Below, piece by piece: positions 24,191 to 37,389 of a stretch of 64,000 nucleotides of DNA (positions are counted from its first letter, which is position 1; every line of letters starts with the position of its first letter). Source of the stretch: Centropus unirufus (taxonomy: Eukaryota > Chordata > Aves > Cuculiformes > Centropidae); the NCBI GenBank assembly GCA_013397695.1, contig VYZI01000040.1:1727968-1791967 (forward strand), in the 5' to 3' direction. The position numbers and the translations under genes are program-made. The notes beneath the pieces are model-generated. The model saw nothing but the letters and a program-made list of their open reading frames with translations. It searched no databases and was not told where the DNA came from.

Positions 24191-24762
24191 TGTGTACCCT
24201 GGTTTCAGCAGGGATATGGTTAATTTTCTTCCTATTAGCTGGTATAGTGTTGTGGTTTGGACTTGGGATGAGAATAATGTTGATAACACACTGATGTTCT
24301 AGTTGTTGCTAGAGCAGTGCTTGCAGTAACTCAAGGACTTCTCAGACTCTCATGCTATGGCCAGGGGTTATACAAGAAGCTGGGAGGGACACAGTGAGGA
24401 CAGCTGACCCAAACTGACCAAAGGGATATTTCATATCACATAACATCGTGCTGAACAAAAAAATGGGAGGAAGTGTCATGGGGAGTTTGGGTGCGTGGGG
24501 AGCGGCTGAAAATCAGTCAGTTGGTGATGAATACTGGTTTTGTATGGGCATCAATCCTCTTCCTTGAGTTTTATTTCTCTCTTTTTTATTATTTTACTTT
24601 TCATTACATTGTTTTAATTTAAATTCAATTATTAAATTGTTATTATCTCAAACCACAAGTCATCTCACTTTCACTCTTCTGATTCTCTCCCTATCCCACC
24701 AGGGAGGGGGGCAAAGAGTGAACGAGCAGCTTAGATGCTATCCAGGGTTAAACCCCGATGCA
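24191..24762 (+). mobile_element. solo LTR of an avian endogenous retrovirus
   Basis: This is a 572-bp element starting TGTGTACCCTGGTTTCAGC and ending GGTTAAACCCCGATGCA, so it has the TG...CA ends of a retroviral LTR. The internal order matches a very common avian LTR type, possibly ERVL-like. A 'ttaattttcttcctattagctgg' block is followed by 'gagaataatgttgataacacactgatgtt', then 'caagaagctgggaggg.cacag', then 'ctgaccaaagggatat'. A T- and ATT-rich tract and a 'cccaccagggaggggggcaaagagtgaacgagc' block close it. No primer-binding site, gag, pol or env sequence and no second LTR lies nearby, so it is a solo LTR left by recombination. The usual TATA segment is not evident, and no clear target-site duplication is visible. 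The subfamily assignment is from memory. Confidence 0.88.
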
Positions 24763-27700
24763 TCACGAACAGTAAGTGTGATGTCAGGTCAGCAGGACAG
24801 AAGCACATAGTCTTGACCCATTGTCCCAGTCCGGCTTCCCCAAGTGAAACTCTGGAGGAGGCACAGCCTCAGCAACTATGAAGTGCAGAGCAATAGTAGG
24901 TGCTCATCATCTCTCAGACTGCAAGCAAGACTGAGCAGTCCTAGCCCACACAGACAGTCTGAGTGAAGATTTTTACATCTTATTCTCAAAGATTTCAAAC
25001 CCTGTTCCTAAGAGAGTTCCTAGGAGACTTTTGAATTTTCATACGTCTAAAACTCAATTTAGTTTCCACTAATTTAGTTGCCACTCACTCTCAAATCAAG
25101 TCAAAGACTTAGAGGGATTTGAAGAGAAATACAATCTTCTTTCATTAAAAGCGGGGTCTTATCATAGATCTTCATGATTTGTATTATCCTGGCAACAGGG
25201 GAGATCGCATAACTAGGAGTGTTTATTTTCTATGAGGCAATTAAGGTTGAGAGATATGATTGTAATTCTATGTGCTTACTTGCAAAACTATGTACTCACC
25301 TCTGGGCTGGGTCTGGTCACTCTGGCACCAGTTGCCAAAGTTATTTGTGTGTGCACATATCAAGGTCTTTGTGAGGTCAAAGAGAGACCATTCAATTGAG
25401 ACTTAAAAAACCTTGTCAGCATGAAGAAAATTCTTATCAATTTTAGAGAAATATTGATTTTTATATTACATTTCTCTTTCCCCAGCTACAAAGATGTAGC
25501 ACTCATTACATTTGAACTGCTTTTCTCCACAATCTGAAGTGTTTTCTACTCATATTAAATATTCACCTGAATATACATCCTCTTTTATCCTTGATCATGC
25601 TAGTCCCCCAATTCTGAACACACAAACAAATCCAGATTAGGTTGAAGTGATTCTCACCTTTCAAGCTTACTGGGCATACATTTTTCTACAAGTTAAGGAA
25701 ATGCAGCACATCTAGCGACCCACAAAATACAGCAGCCTGTTTTAATATGCCCTGAGTTAGAAAAAAAATTAAAAAAAGAAAATACAGGACAGAAAGGGGT
25801 TGCCTGAACAAAGCTATGACTTGCTAAGTAAGGACAGCCACAACTAGTGATTACAAAAATGCAGTATTCTGTTGTGACTGCAGGCAAGCTCTTCCAATAA
25901 AATATAATGTCAATTAGAATTTACCATAGATTAAAAAGAATTGTTCTTAACCTTCTCTGTCACTAGAAAAGCAAGGGATGCCCAAGTTAGTCATATGATA
26001 TACGGGCACTCAGTTAATCATCTAGCACAGCCAGCCTCTTCAGGTAATCACTCAAGAACTGCTATCTAGATTACACTGGAAAAAAACCCATATTTTTAAA
26101 CCTCTGTCCCAGACAAGATAATTTACTCTCTTTTCTTATCCCTGAAACAAAGACTGAATGTAACAAACCTCCACATTCTCTTCCAGCACCTTGCTGTTCT
26201 CAGCTATATCTAGTCTCTCACACCTATTCAGACTCGCTAACTCTTAAAGTTCAAAACCATGCAGAATGATACCTCTCTTAATTAACTTCACTGCTTGTGA
26301 ATACAATCATAAAACTATGAAGAATTTGGTATGAAAGTCGGTTCTCAATCTCTTTCATTTATACTCCCTAAAATCCAAAACATATTGACCCATTTCTTTC
26401 CCAGTCACTGGCCAGTTCCTGCTTACCAGATTTCTCCCACTCTCAATAGCTTGTATCCAAAGACCAGCTGGATGAAGCTGATCTCAGTAAAGATTCTGAT
26501 GAACGAGAAGAAACAAAGCACCCTGAAGCATTTTTAGCCTTAGAGTATTCATGTTAGGACAGAAGACCTAATACACTACTGCTGTCAATAAGCTCTCACT
26601 TAACACCACCTTTGGTCTAAGAAAAGTGCTTAACCCTAATCAACTGCACGTCGTCCTTAAGCTCAAGTACCAGTATTGTCCTACGGCATCAGAAATGTCC
26701 ACAGAATCTAAAAATCTTGCACTATATCTTGCAATTTGTAACAAGAAATGCTACATATATATCATATTTGTTTGCTGGATTCTACAATAGCACCTCATGG
26801 AATATTGAAAATAAATACAAACATTAAATGTTATGTTTGAGGTAACTTATGGATGATAACTAGAAGACTGATTAAAAGTTCTGGCTAAAATCTATGGCCA
26901 AAACTATCCCTCACCAGGCACACTGGGACTTCTTCCATGAGGGTAAATTTTGAGGGCTAACACAAGACTGCAAGACAAAACTCTGACAAGCCTGACTACC
27001 TCCTGTTACTTTTTCTTTTCATACCGCTAGGAACATGTGTGTAAGGATGCGCATATCCTCCAAAAAAAAAATAAAAATTTCAAAACACTTTAAACACTTT
27101 ATTGCACAAGCTTACCCAACTGTGGGAAAAAAAATGTATCCAGATTCAGCAGGTGTTAATTATGTTCATTAATGTGGCTCTGGAAGGCAAGATGCTGTGT
27201 AGTAGAAGAACCCATAGGATACAAAGACTAAATGGAAATGAGATTAGCAGGGTCTGTCTCTAGAGACAAAGTGATTATTCAGTCAAAATAATTATTCAAA
27301 AAGAGCAGTCTCTGACAAGGGAAGAAAAAAGATATAATGAAGGTCATAGGGAAATAGTGCGCATTGTTCAAATATTGATAAATAAGCAGTACGGAAACGG
27401 GTAGAGCCTAAGGTATCAGCCACAGCCACTGGAATTGCCTATTTACCAGATACTGGGAATGACTGAGGTGAAAATCTACTGAAAATAGACAGGACATAAG
27501 AATGTAGGAAGACAAACAGACCCATGTAGAAAACTCAGGAATCTCCTGACAGGAATGAAGCATTAATTGCCATCTCCAGACTTTCAAGCAGTAAGAATGG
27601 AGCAACACTGACCAATCAGAACCCCATTTTACTTATCAAATTAAGATTTAATGGATTGGAGGTGGAAGCTTTAAAATGAAAGAGGATTGCATGAAAATTG

Positions 27701-30700
27701 CTGTTAACTTCTTAAAATTACAAAGTTGGGGTTCCATTTCTATTACAACGTCCTAGGTCTTCCAGCACACTATTAGTCTGTAATAATGAATTTCACAAAG
27801 TGGCCCAGCTACAGGAAACCATGACTAACTTTCTTACTAAATTAGCATCGTGTTTATTAGTCACTTTTTTATGGAGCAAAAATGGAGTTGAGCTCTTCTC
27901 TCATGTTTACACCCATTTTGAATCAATGCAAGCCTAGCATCTCACCGCACCTACACGTGATCTACCTTTGCAAGTGGGAGAAGACTCCAATCTGTTGTTT
28001 CAATTAACTTTTCAAGATACATATTTTCCTCCAAATACTAACGAACCAAAAAATTTGCTAAATGATGCTTATAATTCCATATTCAAAAGAGTGTATAATT
28101 CAACTAATGCGAGCACAAGGATAAACTTTGCCTGTTTACAATTATGGAGGAAATGGATGCAGGAGCACAAGGGAAATTCCATATACTTTTTTATGTACAT
28201 AGCATAAGAGGTGTGCATTGAACTTGACATTTCTGGAAATAATAAAACTTTTCTTATGACCACTGAGAAGAAAGGAAAAAAAGGTCAATATAATATTTTC
28301 CCTCTCTCCTCAGCCTAATCCAATTCCAATAAAGAGAGTAAGTGGGAATGGGTGGAGAACCTTCTTCAAATACACACTGTTTTTTAATATAGTTGACTCT
28401 CACTATAGAATTGCAATAAAATCTTCCAGCTGCATATGTACTAAATGTAAAAAGTACCCCTTTGCAGTGACATCAATAATTTTATTTGGAATATTTGGAA
28501 TTTTGCAAACCTGCCCTTCGTATGAGAATTTTCCTTCTTGCATAGGAGTAGATAGGAGTGAACGGTGCATACAGGACAACAGTGAGACAGTTTGTCATTT
28601 TGCATCTGCACAGCACAGAGGAGTCATTACCACTTTGCAAAATGTCAGCTACCTGCAAGAGATGTCCTTCCCCCTCACAGGAAAACGATGGCAGTGTTGC
28701 ATCACCAGATGACATCTTTCCATTGCAGTAGACATCGAAAGTTTTACTCGGCTATTATCTTTCACATATTCAAAATATCAAATGGTAAGGTAGCAGGGCA
28801 GATTGGACTATCGTTGTGGCACTGCAGTACTAGGATATTTAAAAAACAGTTTATATTAATCAGTTGTGTCAGTGAAGGAGTAAAATATGCAAAGGACTAA
28901 CTAAAATCATCTGCAAAGGGTTTATATTCACAAGTGATCCTATTCCCAAATGAAGCTCTGAGCTGAGTGCCACCCTTCCCTGATATTCACAATGTAACTC
29001 TCTCTTTTCATTGGGAGACAATGGGTTTCAGTGCTCCTCCTCTTTTAGCATCACTGGGATTTCACTTTATCCTATTTCAGCATAAATAGAGTTGACTAAT
29101 GTAATATCTTGTGCTATGACTTCAGATTAAAGAAGCACCCAGAAAAAATACAATCACATAAATAGAAAGATAAGTAGAAATAGAAAAATAGTTCCTCCTG
29201 AGTGATCTCTCTTTCTAAGATAGATACTGTCTGAGAAAAAATAGTGGCCTATTTGAATAAATGAATATAAGAGAGGGACAGTTGAACTTCTGTGCATAGA
29301 AGTTGATTAGCTGAGCAAGAAATGTTTCAAAGACCTCGAGTGCAAGTCTTTGTTTATTGAGAGTAAGCAATCAATCAGTCAGAGCACACAACAAGACCTT
29401 GTTCAAACAATGGATAATGATGAGTGCCTCAGCAACACAGCTGGGATTGGACAAGTAAGCCTGGCATTACCAGCAAAACAAGCAAAGTCAACAGCATAAA
29501 AGTCACAGGATAAGAGAGTTCGGTGAGGTCTCAAGCACAGGAATGTTCAAATGGGCAGAGGGATTTCTTGAGACCTCTCTTAAACAAAATGTTTATTATT
29601 TAAAGCTATAAAAACTCACATTGGAAACTAGATTAAATAAATCCCTCACATCTGAAATCTCTGTGACTTAAGGCCTGCTTCTGTTAAATTAATTTTCAAG
29701 AGATTAATGGTATGATGGTTATTTTTTCTTCATATATGTGTTTGTATGTTTTCCAGACTTTATTTAGAGCAATCACCCCTGTTTATAAGCTCCACTGAAA
29801 GCAGGCCAAACGCAAACAACAGAAGAGAAACAGTCCATATCATTAAGAAAAAATTAATGGTAAAATCTCGTTCAAGTCAAGAACTAATTATGCCGTGAAA
29901 TACATTTCTTTCTATTTCTCTTTTCAGCAGTTTCTCAAGTACATCTTTCTGTATTTCAAAAGAAATTATAAGAACTCCCAAATTTTGCAGCCAGTAGATT
30001 TTAACAGTCTTCTGATTTGTTAGTGAAGGATGAACTTGCACTATTTACATGGGAAAGGGGGGAGATATCTGGTGTGAGGAGAGAGACCAGATACGCAGAA
30101 TGATTTCACATCCTAGAGTTAATGAACAGTAACAAGATGAGAATGCCATTTTCTTCATCAGCCTGCAAGGCATATTTGAAAATAAAATGTATGGATCTGC
30201 TTTACTTGCTGCTAACTGCAAATCCTAGCCCATGTAGGCATCATTTTCCCACATTTTCTGGGAAGACAGAGGAAATCTTCAGATTAGCAAAGCTCCTTGT
30301 GTGAGAGAGTTTACAAGACCGTAAGACCACGTCATTTGTAGTGTAAAACATCGATTGATAACTCAGGCTGTCACTGCTAACCAGTTCTCCACTGCATTCC
30401 AACAGCCCCTTTCTTAAACCTTTAGCTGGTCATCTGAATTGATTTTCATTGAGCCCTTGCAGAATGTTCTGCTCAAAAATCTCTGCATTGTGTGGCTGCA
30501 GAAATTCATGTATTTCTCTTACTTATGTATCCATTAAAAATATTCAACCAAGAATCTAGTTGTTACAAATGGAATTTTTTTAAGAGCATCTAGTATGTCT
30601 TTCATTTTTGATAAACTGAGCATTCCTGCAACTACCCTAACAGAGGGCATTACATTTCTGTAAATAACCATAAGCCTTATCTCATTTATTTCCACGTGCA

Positions 30701-31554
30701 CAGGAGAGACAAATGCTGGAAATGGAAGTCTGAGGTATATTTAACAGTGAACAGAATCAGGATGCACTTCCCTCTCCTGTGCTACACTTGGACAAGGGCC
30801 CTCCAAGCCCTCAGCCTCTGTTGTGGCTATGAAACATTCATTTTGCACAGGTAGAAAGAAACAAAATTATACACTGACCATTGTATTCAACTGCTCCTTA
30901 TGCCCAACAGGGAAAACAGTGTGCTGAATTTGAAATTAAGTGAATTTGGTAGACTTTCAGAGTATGAACTGTTTTATGCCTTCTGTACCCCAGGGGATGC
31001 AGAAAAGCTGGGTTTGGCTGTTTGAGGTTTCAGGGGGTGAAGGGAAAAAGCTATGAAAACCAACTTTGTTAATTTTTCTCTATTTAGAAAAAAATATATA
31101 AGGAAATTACTGCTTATGACAAAGTCTGGAAATATCCTGTTAAATGTATAAATGTATAACCTTTGGTTATTTTGAAGCATTCTATACATTGGAAGAAATA
31201 TATTTGTTAAAAATATTCCTATTCACGTAAGCACTAAGGATACACACTTTCCTAGATTTTTGTTTAAAGGAGACTTTTTTATTGTATGCTTTTTATAATT
31301 GTTGTTATTAGTAGTATTATTGTTATTATAAGCTATTAGACTAATTTTAGTGAGATGTTATTAATTTGGACTAAAATATTTTCAGTTTCAGGCTTCGTTT
31401 CTTCTAACTGGTTACAGGGATTCCCCAAAGGATCAGCACAACATACTCAAGCAAGTGACTACAATATGGCAGATGAAAATTTTACAAGACTCAAAGAGTA
31501 GTGGTCAACAGTTCAAAGCCTAAGCAGGAGCTAGCTAGAGGTAGTGTTCCTGAG
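24763..31554. other. non-coding stretch, nothing firmly recognised
   Basis: Mostly AT-rich single-copy-looking sequence. Open frames are short (at most 102 codons) and lack known motifs. The part 29290-29600 has an LTR-like mixed composition but no TG...CA ends I could define, so it is not called. Confidence 0.5.
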
Positions 31555-32393
31555 AAATCAGCACAAGGGCTGACTCTTTAATATCTTCATCAGTGGGCAG
31601 GGATGAAGCAACGGGAAGGCACATGTCAAATGCCAAGCCAAGGGAAGAGTTTCTACCCTGGGGAGCAAAATTGCCATGCAGAGAGACTTCAACAAGTCAT
31701 AGAGTTGGACAGACAGCAGACACATGAAGTTCTGAAAGGACAAATGTTGAGTCCTGTCCTGGGGAAAGGAATAACCCTTGCAGCAGTACAAGCTGGGGCT
31801 GAGCTGCCTGGCTGATAGCCCTGCAAGAGGGGCCTGGGCAAGGAGTGCAGGGTACTGCATTAGCAGAAGAGCCCAACCAGAAAGACAAGAGGAATACTGG
31901 TCCTCCTCAGCATTTGTGAGGCTGTACCTCAGCTCAGTTTGGGGCCTACCAATAGATGAGATATATTTGCAAACTGAGAAGACGCCAAAGAAAGGCCATT
32001 TAGCTGGTGTACAGGAAGAGATTAAATCCAAGGAAAGGATGGTGGAATATGTTCGGCCTGGAGAAGAACATGTGAAACCTAATTGCAGCCTTCTGGTACA
32101 GAAAGAGAAGTTTGCGTGAGGGTGGAGCCAAACTCTTCTCTGAGGTGCTAAGCAAGAGGCAACAGTCACAACAAGTTACAGCAAGATTCTAACTGGATAT
32201 AACAGGAAAAAAACACAGAGTCATTAATGACCAAATGAGGTTGTCCAGCGATTTGGTGGAACCTCTGTCTTGGGATATTTTCGAAATGTGACTGGACAAG
32301 ATCCAGAGTAACCTGATTTAAATCTGAAGTTATTTTTGCTTTAGGTTAGACTAGATGACCTCTGGAGGTTTCTCCCACCTTGTCTCTTTGAGC
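31555..32393 (+). mobile_element. old CR1 LINE, 5'-truncated
   Basis: A diverged plus-strand CR1 of about 840 bp. Visible landmarks in order are a FNIF-like start, 'ctggggaaaggaataacccttgcagcagtacaagctgggg', a 'gtgaggctgtacct' block, and 'gccaaagaaaggcca'. These are followed by 'ctgaggtgctaagcaagaggcaacagtcacaa' and 'ctggatataacagg', then a 3' end 'ggttagactagatgacctctggaggtttctcccacct'. It carries many indels and stops and no octamer tail. The longest open frame of the window (203 codons, minus strand, 31558-32169) is merely antisense to this element. Confidence 0.88.
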
Positions 32394-33995
32394 CAGACTC
32401 ATCTTTATGGGCATAGCGGTCTCAAAAGGATAGAGATTGACTGTGGCACTTCTTTTAGGTCAAATGAAAGCACAAGATGTGGTTGTCTTCAGAAAATAGG
32501 GTGCTGCATGAGCGGCATGCAGTGACACCTTTGGAGGATCAGCTGCGCTAGTGCACTTCCATATATTCTAGTGTCCTATAACATCCACACTCTGCTTCAG
32601 TATCTGAGAAGGTCTGAACATTGTTGGAGCTTGCATAGAGCCCAGAAGAGCCTGTTATGCACTGAGGAGACCCAGGATAGCAGAATAGTTTGCCCTGAAG
32701 TTGTATCCTGCCGTGCTGCCACAAGCTTCATCCAATAAACTCATTGAATCTCTCTGGGAAGCCACAGTGAGACGGTCTTCACTTTTAATCAGAGCAGAGC
32801 CCAGTAAGGTCCAAGCCCTTAACAGAGCTTTGTAAAATAAATACTTATTAATTTGAGTTTCTATAATAGCATAAGTGTTCACTGTCTGTGAGAATTGCTT
32901 CCTTTAGGTCCCCTCCCTGCAATTTTCTACAGCTGGAAGCTGTTCTTTCCTTCACATTGCCTGATTGCCCTGTGAACTCCACCTCACCTCTCTCCATCCT
33001 TCCTGTGCAACTGGCATTAAACTCTAATCTCAGTTCACTTTTCCACTCTGCTACAACTTCATCCACTCACTCCCCAGCACAGCCTGTCTGAGAGAACACT
33101 TGCTTTTTTTACAGATTTCCCATGTCATCTGTCATTCCTATCAATGCTGCTACTGCCTTCTGCATTGTTTTGCTTTGTCTGTTTGGATGTCGTGTCAGAC
33201 CAGGTGCTTGGATGCTCATGGGAATGGGTGTGGTAAATAAAATTTATAGCTTATGGTTACGGGAACTTCATAACAGAACTCTGAATATCTGGGGTTAGCT
33301 GAGTGCAAACTCTACAAAGGACTAGGCAAGAATCCATAAAGGAATAAAAGCAGGGAGATATATCTGTATTTCTAAACAAGCCATCCCTTCCTTGAGTCTG
33401 CCCGCTGTAGTCCATCCTCTGGTGCTTGGCAGCATCAAACAAGAGCAGTGCATGTTGGTCTGCAGAGGAATGAAGAAAGCTCTCCCTCCTGCAAGCTGCA
33501 AGAGGACAGACATTGACACACAAGTGTTTTCTCATCTTTCCCCTATTGTATGCTCCTCTGACACACAATCAAACATTACTGTCTTTGAGGATATTGTTAT
33601 GGCTTCTAAGTAAAAAGAAAGACTATAGCTGATTACTCAACACCCAACTTGTGGAATTGCCACTTTCTTCGCCAAAAAATAAATCAAGTAGTTCTGAGTG
33701 CCCAGGTTAATGGAGCCTGGTGGATGAGAGTACCACAGCTATGACTGACGTGTGTTGCGGGTTTTTTAATTAACAAATAGGTTTAAGACATTTCATTCTA
33801 CTTGCTTTTGGGCAGTAGGACATTTTCAACACCCATATCTTTACTCACTTTTAATACCACTCTACAGCACATGTAGGTAGCGTGGAGGTAGCTACCAAAG
33901 CTTGTTTCCCGTTTCAGCTCCAGGATTCCATGAAGATGGAAATACACAAATGAGATTATTTGAACAGCTTTATATAGCCCATGAATGTAATCAAT
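32394..33995. other. non-coding stretch, nothing recognised
   Basis: Overlapping short frames on both strands at 33257-33613 (65-103 codons) show no recognisable motif. No repeat family seen. Confidence 0.5.
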
Positions 33996-34076
33996 TGTAA
34001 TTGCACATATCAGTCTGCCAGTTGTAATTGCACATATCTGCCTGCCAGTTGTAATTGCACGTATCAGTCTGCCAGT
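33996..34076. repeat. 27-bp minisatellite, three copies
   Basis: Three contiguous 27-bp units (33996-34022, 34023-34049, 34050-34076), each starting TGTAATTGCAC and ending CTGCCAGT. They differ at only a few positions. There are no spacers, so this is not a CRISPR. Because 27 is divisible by three, the minus-strand frame 33798-34121 stays open and reads a 9-residue repeat (ITTGRLICA-like) three times. That is a by-product of the period, not evidence of a gene. Confidence 0.95.
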
Positions 34077-37000
34077 TGTTATAATTACAGCAACTTTTGA
34101 ACAATAAACCCCTAAAAACACCCATCTTGCAGGTTTTGAAATAAATACAACAGGATGTTAACCATCTCCAGGAAAAAAATCATACTCCTAACTCCTACAC
34201 ATGATCACAGTTGTATTTTTAGGTTATACATAATAGACAGCAATCTTTGTTTGGAAACCAAGAGACACTTCCCCAGTGAACCTCAGGATACACATAAATA
34301 ATCAGGGTTGGGAAAAGGTCATCACACGGCTAGAACGGGGGGTAGCAAAAACACCATGCAAACCAATTGTTCAGAAAGCCTTAAGCAAAGCAAATCAAGC
34401 TATGTGTGACACAACTGACTGTGCTGAAAGCTGAACAGACTTAATCTTAGGGATGAGCCAACCTTGAACCTCATCGTTCAACAAATTTTATTAAGAATCG
34501 ACATGTAGTGTGAGAAGTTACACAGTTAAGCCATAGCTTAAGGGAATAAGAGTGGAAAAACAAGACAAGGAGCATTTAATAAGGTCCAAGGACCACCAGC
34601 TGAGCTCGCAAGAATCAATAATTAAGAGCTTAGTCCCAGGGTCTCCTTATTGCTTCAGTAGAAAATGTATTAATGGTATATATTGACTTGCAAGTAGGGA
34701 TTCCTGAAAATGTTTCCCATTTAATTCCTGCAACATAAAATTTAGTTAACAGGGAAAAAAATAAGATATTGTCAAACTCTCTCTGTCTCCCACCGGGAAA
34801 AAAAAAACTTAGCTGAAAGCTCAATTTTTTTTATCTGAAAATTGAGTTATTTTCATTTCAATATACTTGGACACTATCTTGGGGACACATCACGATCTCA
34901 TTTTTTTCATTGGGTCAGAATCCCTAGAAAGATTTGCCTGCACTATACCTTATGCCTGGTGTCTCCCACATGGCAAGCAAGAGAGACTCTGCCCAAAAAT
35001 GGGAGTTGTCTCATGGAAGACACAGGTATTTCCATAACGCATGAACCTCTAACAGCAGCATAAATATTGCGCACAGAGTATGGAGCATGCTAAGAGCTGC
35101 TGCTTGTGAGGAGGAAAGGTGGGAGAGCAGAAAGCAGGAGATTCAGGGTTGTTATACACTTCGCAACTGAATTGTTGTACAGTTCAAACATAGCTTCACA
35201 ACACTAATTAGGAAGATAAGCCACATAATTTCCTGATAGATTCCTAAATATCTTAGAAAATCTATAAGAACTATAAAATGCAGGAACTTTACAACTGGAC
35301 TATAACTAAATAGAGTGAGTTTTGAATCTCACTCCAATCTATCCATGAAGACTGCTTTTGATCTGAAATTTCTTGTGTTCTATATCAATGAAATATATTT
35401 GACTGCTTGTTTTTCTTGTCTCCCAAAAGTTTCCTGTAAAACAGATACAGCATCTTGCTTTGAATTCTGAAGGCATTATAAATTAACATTGCATACTTAA
35501 TCTTGCCCTAATGTGCTTTTTGGTTTTTCTGGGGTCCTTTTGGTCTGGGAGCTATATTTGATGGGATGTAGCAGTTGGGATGCAGTACAATCATACTAAT
35601 AACTAATGCTCATTGTTACAGGAATGTTATTAAACTTAGTTAACTGAAGTTTGTAAAAAGCTTTTCAGACTCTTGAATAAAAGCTGTTCCAGTTTACCTA
35701 AGAAATGTTATTAGGAGCAAAAATCGAAGAACATCTCGTGAAATGATGCACAGGAAAACTACAAACAGGATCCATGCAAATCTTAGCCAGATGAACACCC
35801 ATTTGTAGCTCCTTTAACAGAATTAGGGTGGCTGAAATGCATGTACTGGAGCCTGATCTCATTTACCTGACCTGTACTGCTGGAAACTGAGTACTCCTGA
35901 TTTACACCAACATAAACAAGACCAGAATAAAGCCTCGCAAGAGCCCTAGGGGTATGCTTTGAATGAGAAGAAAAGGAAAGAGCTCCACACTAGACAAACT
36001 CACCAGCCCAGGGGGATTCCTAGTTTTGAACTACTCGTTATATGACAATTGCCAGACTTCTGGCAAAACTGCTGTTTGCTATGTAGGAATCTCTGCAATC
36101 ATAAAGAAGAACGTTTCCTTTCCTCAGAGGATACATGAAGTCAGCGTTTGAGGAGGGGCAATGTCTAGTTATGGTCAGAAAAAAAATGATCTGGCAAAAA
36201 CAATTCCCCTTTCCTCATCAAACAGATTCACTTCCTGCATGCCTGAAAAAAAAAAATCTGCTTATTTGGCTTGTTAAAAGAGGCTTTTTTAATTGGTCGC
36301 CTGAAAGTTGGCTGTTCTTCTGATCCAAATATGAAGCACAAGGTGACTCTTTTCTTACATATGCAGCAACGCTCTTGGTGGAGCTTCACAGCAGCTGCAG
36401 GAGTTGTGATGGAATTGCAGCACAGTTGGAACATGATTGCACTTTAAGGTGCAGATACAGGTGCAAATTCAATCTGTGCGTGTCTGATGGGAAGCACACT
36501 CAGAAACAGACATGAATGTGAGCAACATACTTTCGAGAGTAACTTCAACGTGTATTTTGTGCCATGAAGGACAGAAGCTATTGAGAGGTTGTAAAGAACA
36601 GTAAGACCAAACAGAGAACGTCTGCAAAAAGGTTTACAGCCCACACAGGTCCAGTTGGTTCCTGGGCTGTTTTTTTTATACTGACTCCACTTTAGCATTA
36701 AATCTTCAATTTTCAAATGAATATCCACTTATTTTCTATCACCTGCAGCAACTACCTGCTTCCCATTAGAACATTCTGCAGAGAGACTGAGTCCTTGTAC
36801 TGTTACTCTTGACTAAGGACAAGGTAGAACTTGCCATAGCTTTATTTTCCCTAAGTTAAAAGGAAATAATATTTCCTTTATTTCTTTTTTTTTCCTAATA
36901 CAAGTAAGGTGTGGTGCACTAGACATTTAAGTAAAAACTCCCAAAACAGAGATGGAACACGTAAGCATTCCCAAAACCAAACAGTATATATATAGATGGG

Positions 37001-37389
37001 ATCTCCAGATAATTCCCCTTGGGTTACAAAGTAAGGCTTCCAACTTTTTCAGCATGTAGTTATTATTATTTCTTTTTTCCTAAAACTTTCCCACTTTGTC
37101 ATTAGCCTTACAAAACCATGAATACAATTGAATATAATATCCTTGAAATGAAAATCCAAATGCCAGATAGAGGATTTATTCTCCTACTTATATGAAGACT
37201 GTTAGTCCTATTTGCTGAAAAATTATCCTAGGACTTAATATCCAGCTTACCATCAGCCAGAATCTCGCTTAACTGTCATGAGAGTGACTGTTTCTGGGAT
37301 AATCTCTAGTACCTTTGGCTTCTTTCTTCCAAGAGAATGTCTCCTGTTTTCAACTTTTTGAGATGTGTGTGCACTATCTCTGTTCCTTA
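34077..37389. other. non-coding stretch, nothing recognised
   Basis: No gene recognised. Frames of up to 94 codons (36444-36728, minus) show no known motif. A short (TA)n lies near 36985. Confidence 0.5.

Noticed and set aside
29290..29600. Possible second LTR-like segment
   Set aside because: Composition is suggestive, but no TG...CA ends, polyadenylation signal order or matching copy could be defined.
31558..32169. 203-codon minus-strand open frame, the longest uninterrupted one outside the gap
   Set aside because: It runs exactly antisense to an old plus-strand CR1 (31555-32393); CR1 ORF2 is known to leave long open antisense frames.
33996..34076. Three regularly spaced repeats suggestive of a CRISPR array
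   Set aside because: The units are directly adjacent with no unique spacers and the host is a bird; it is a minisatellite.
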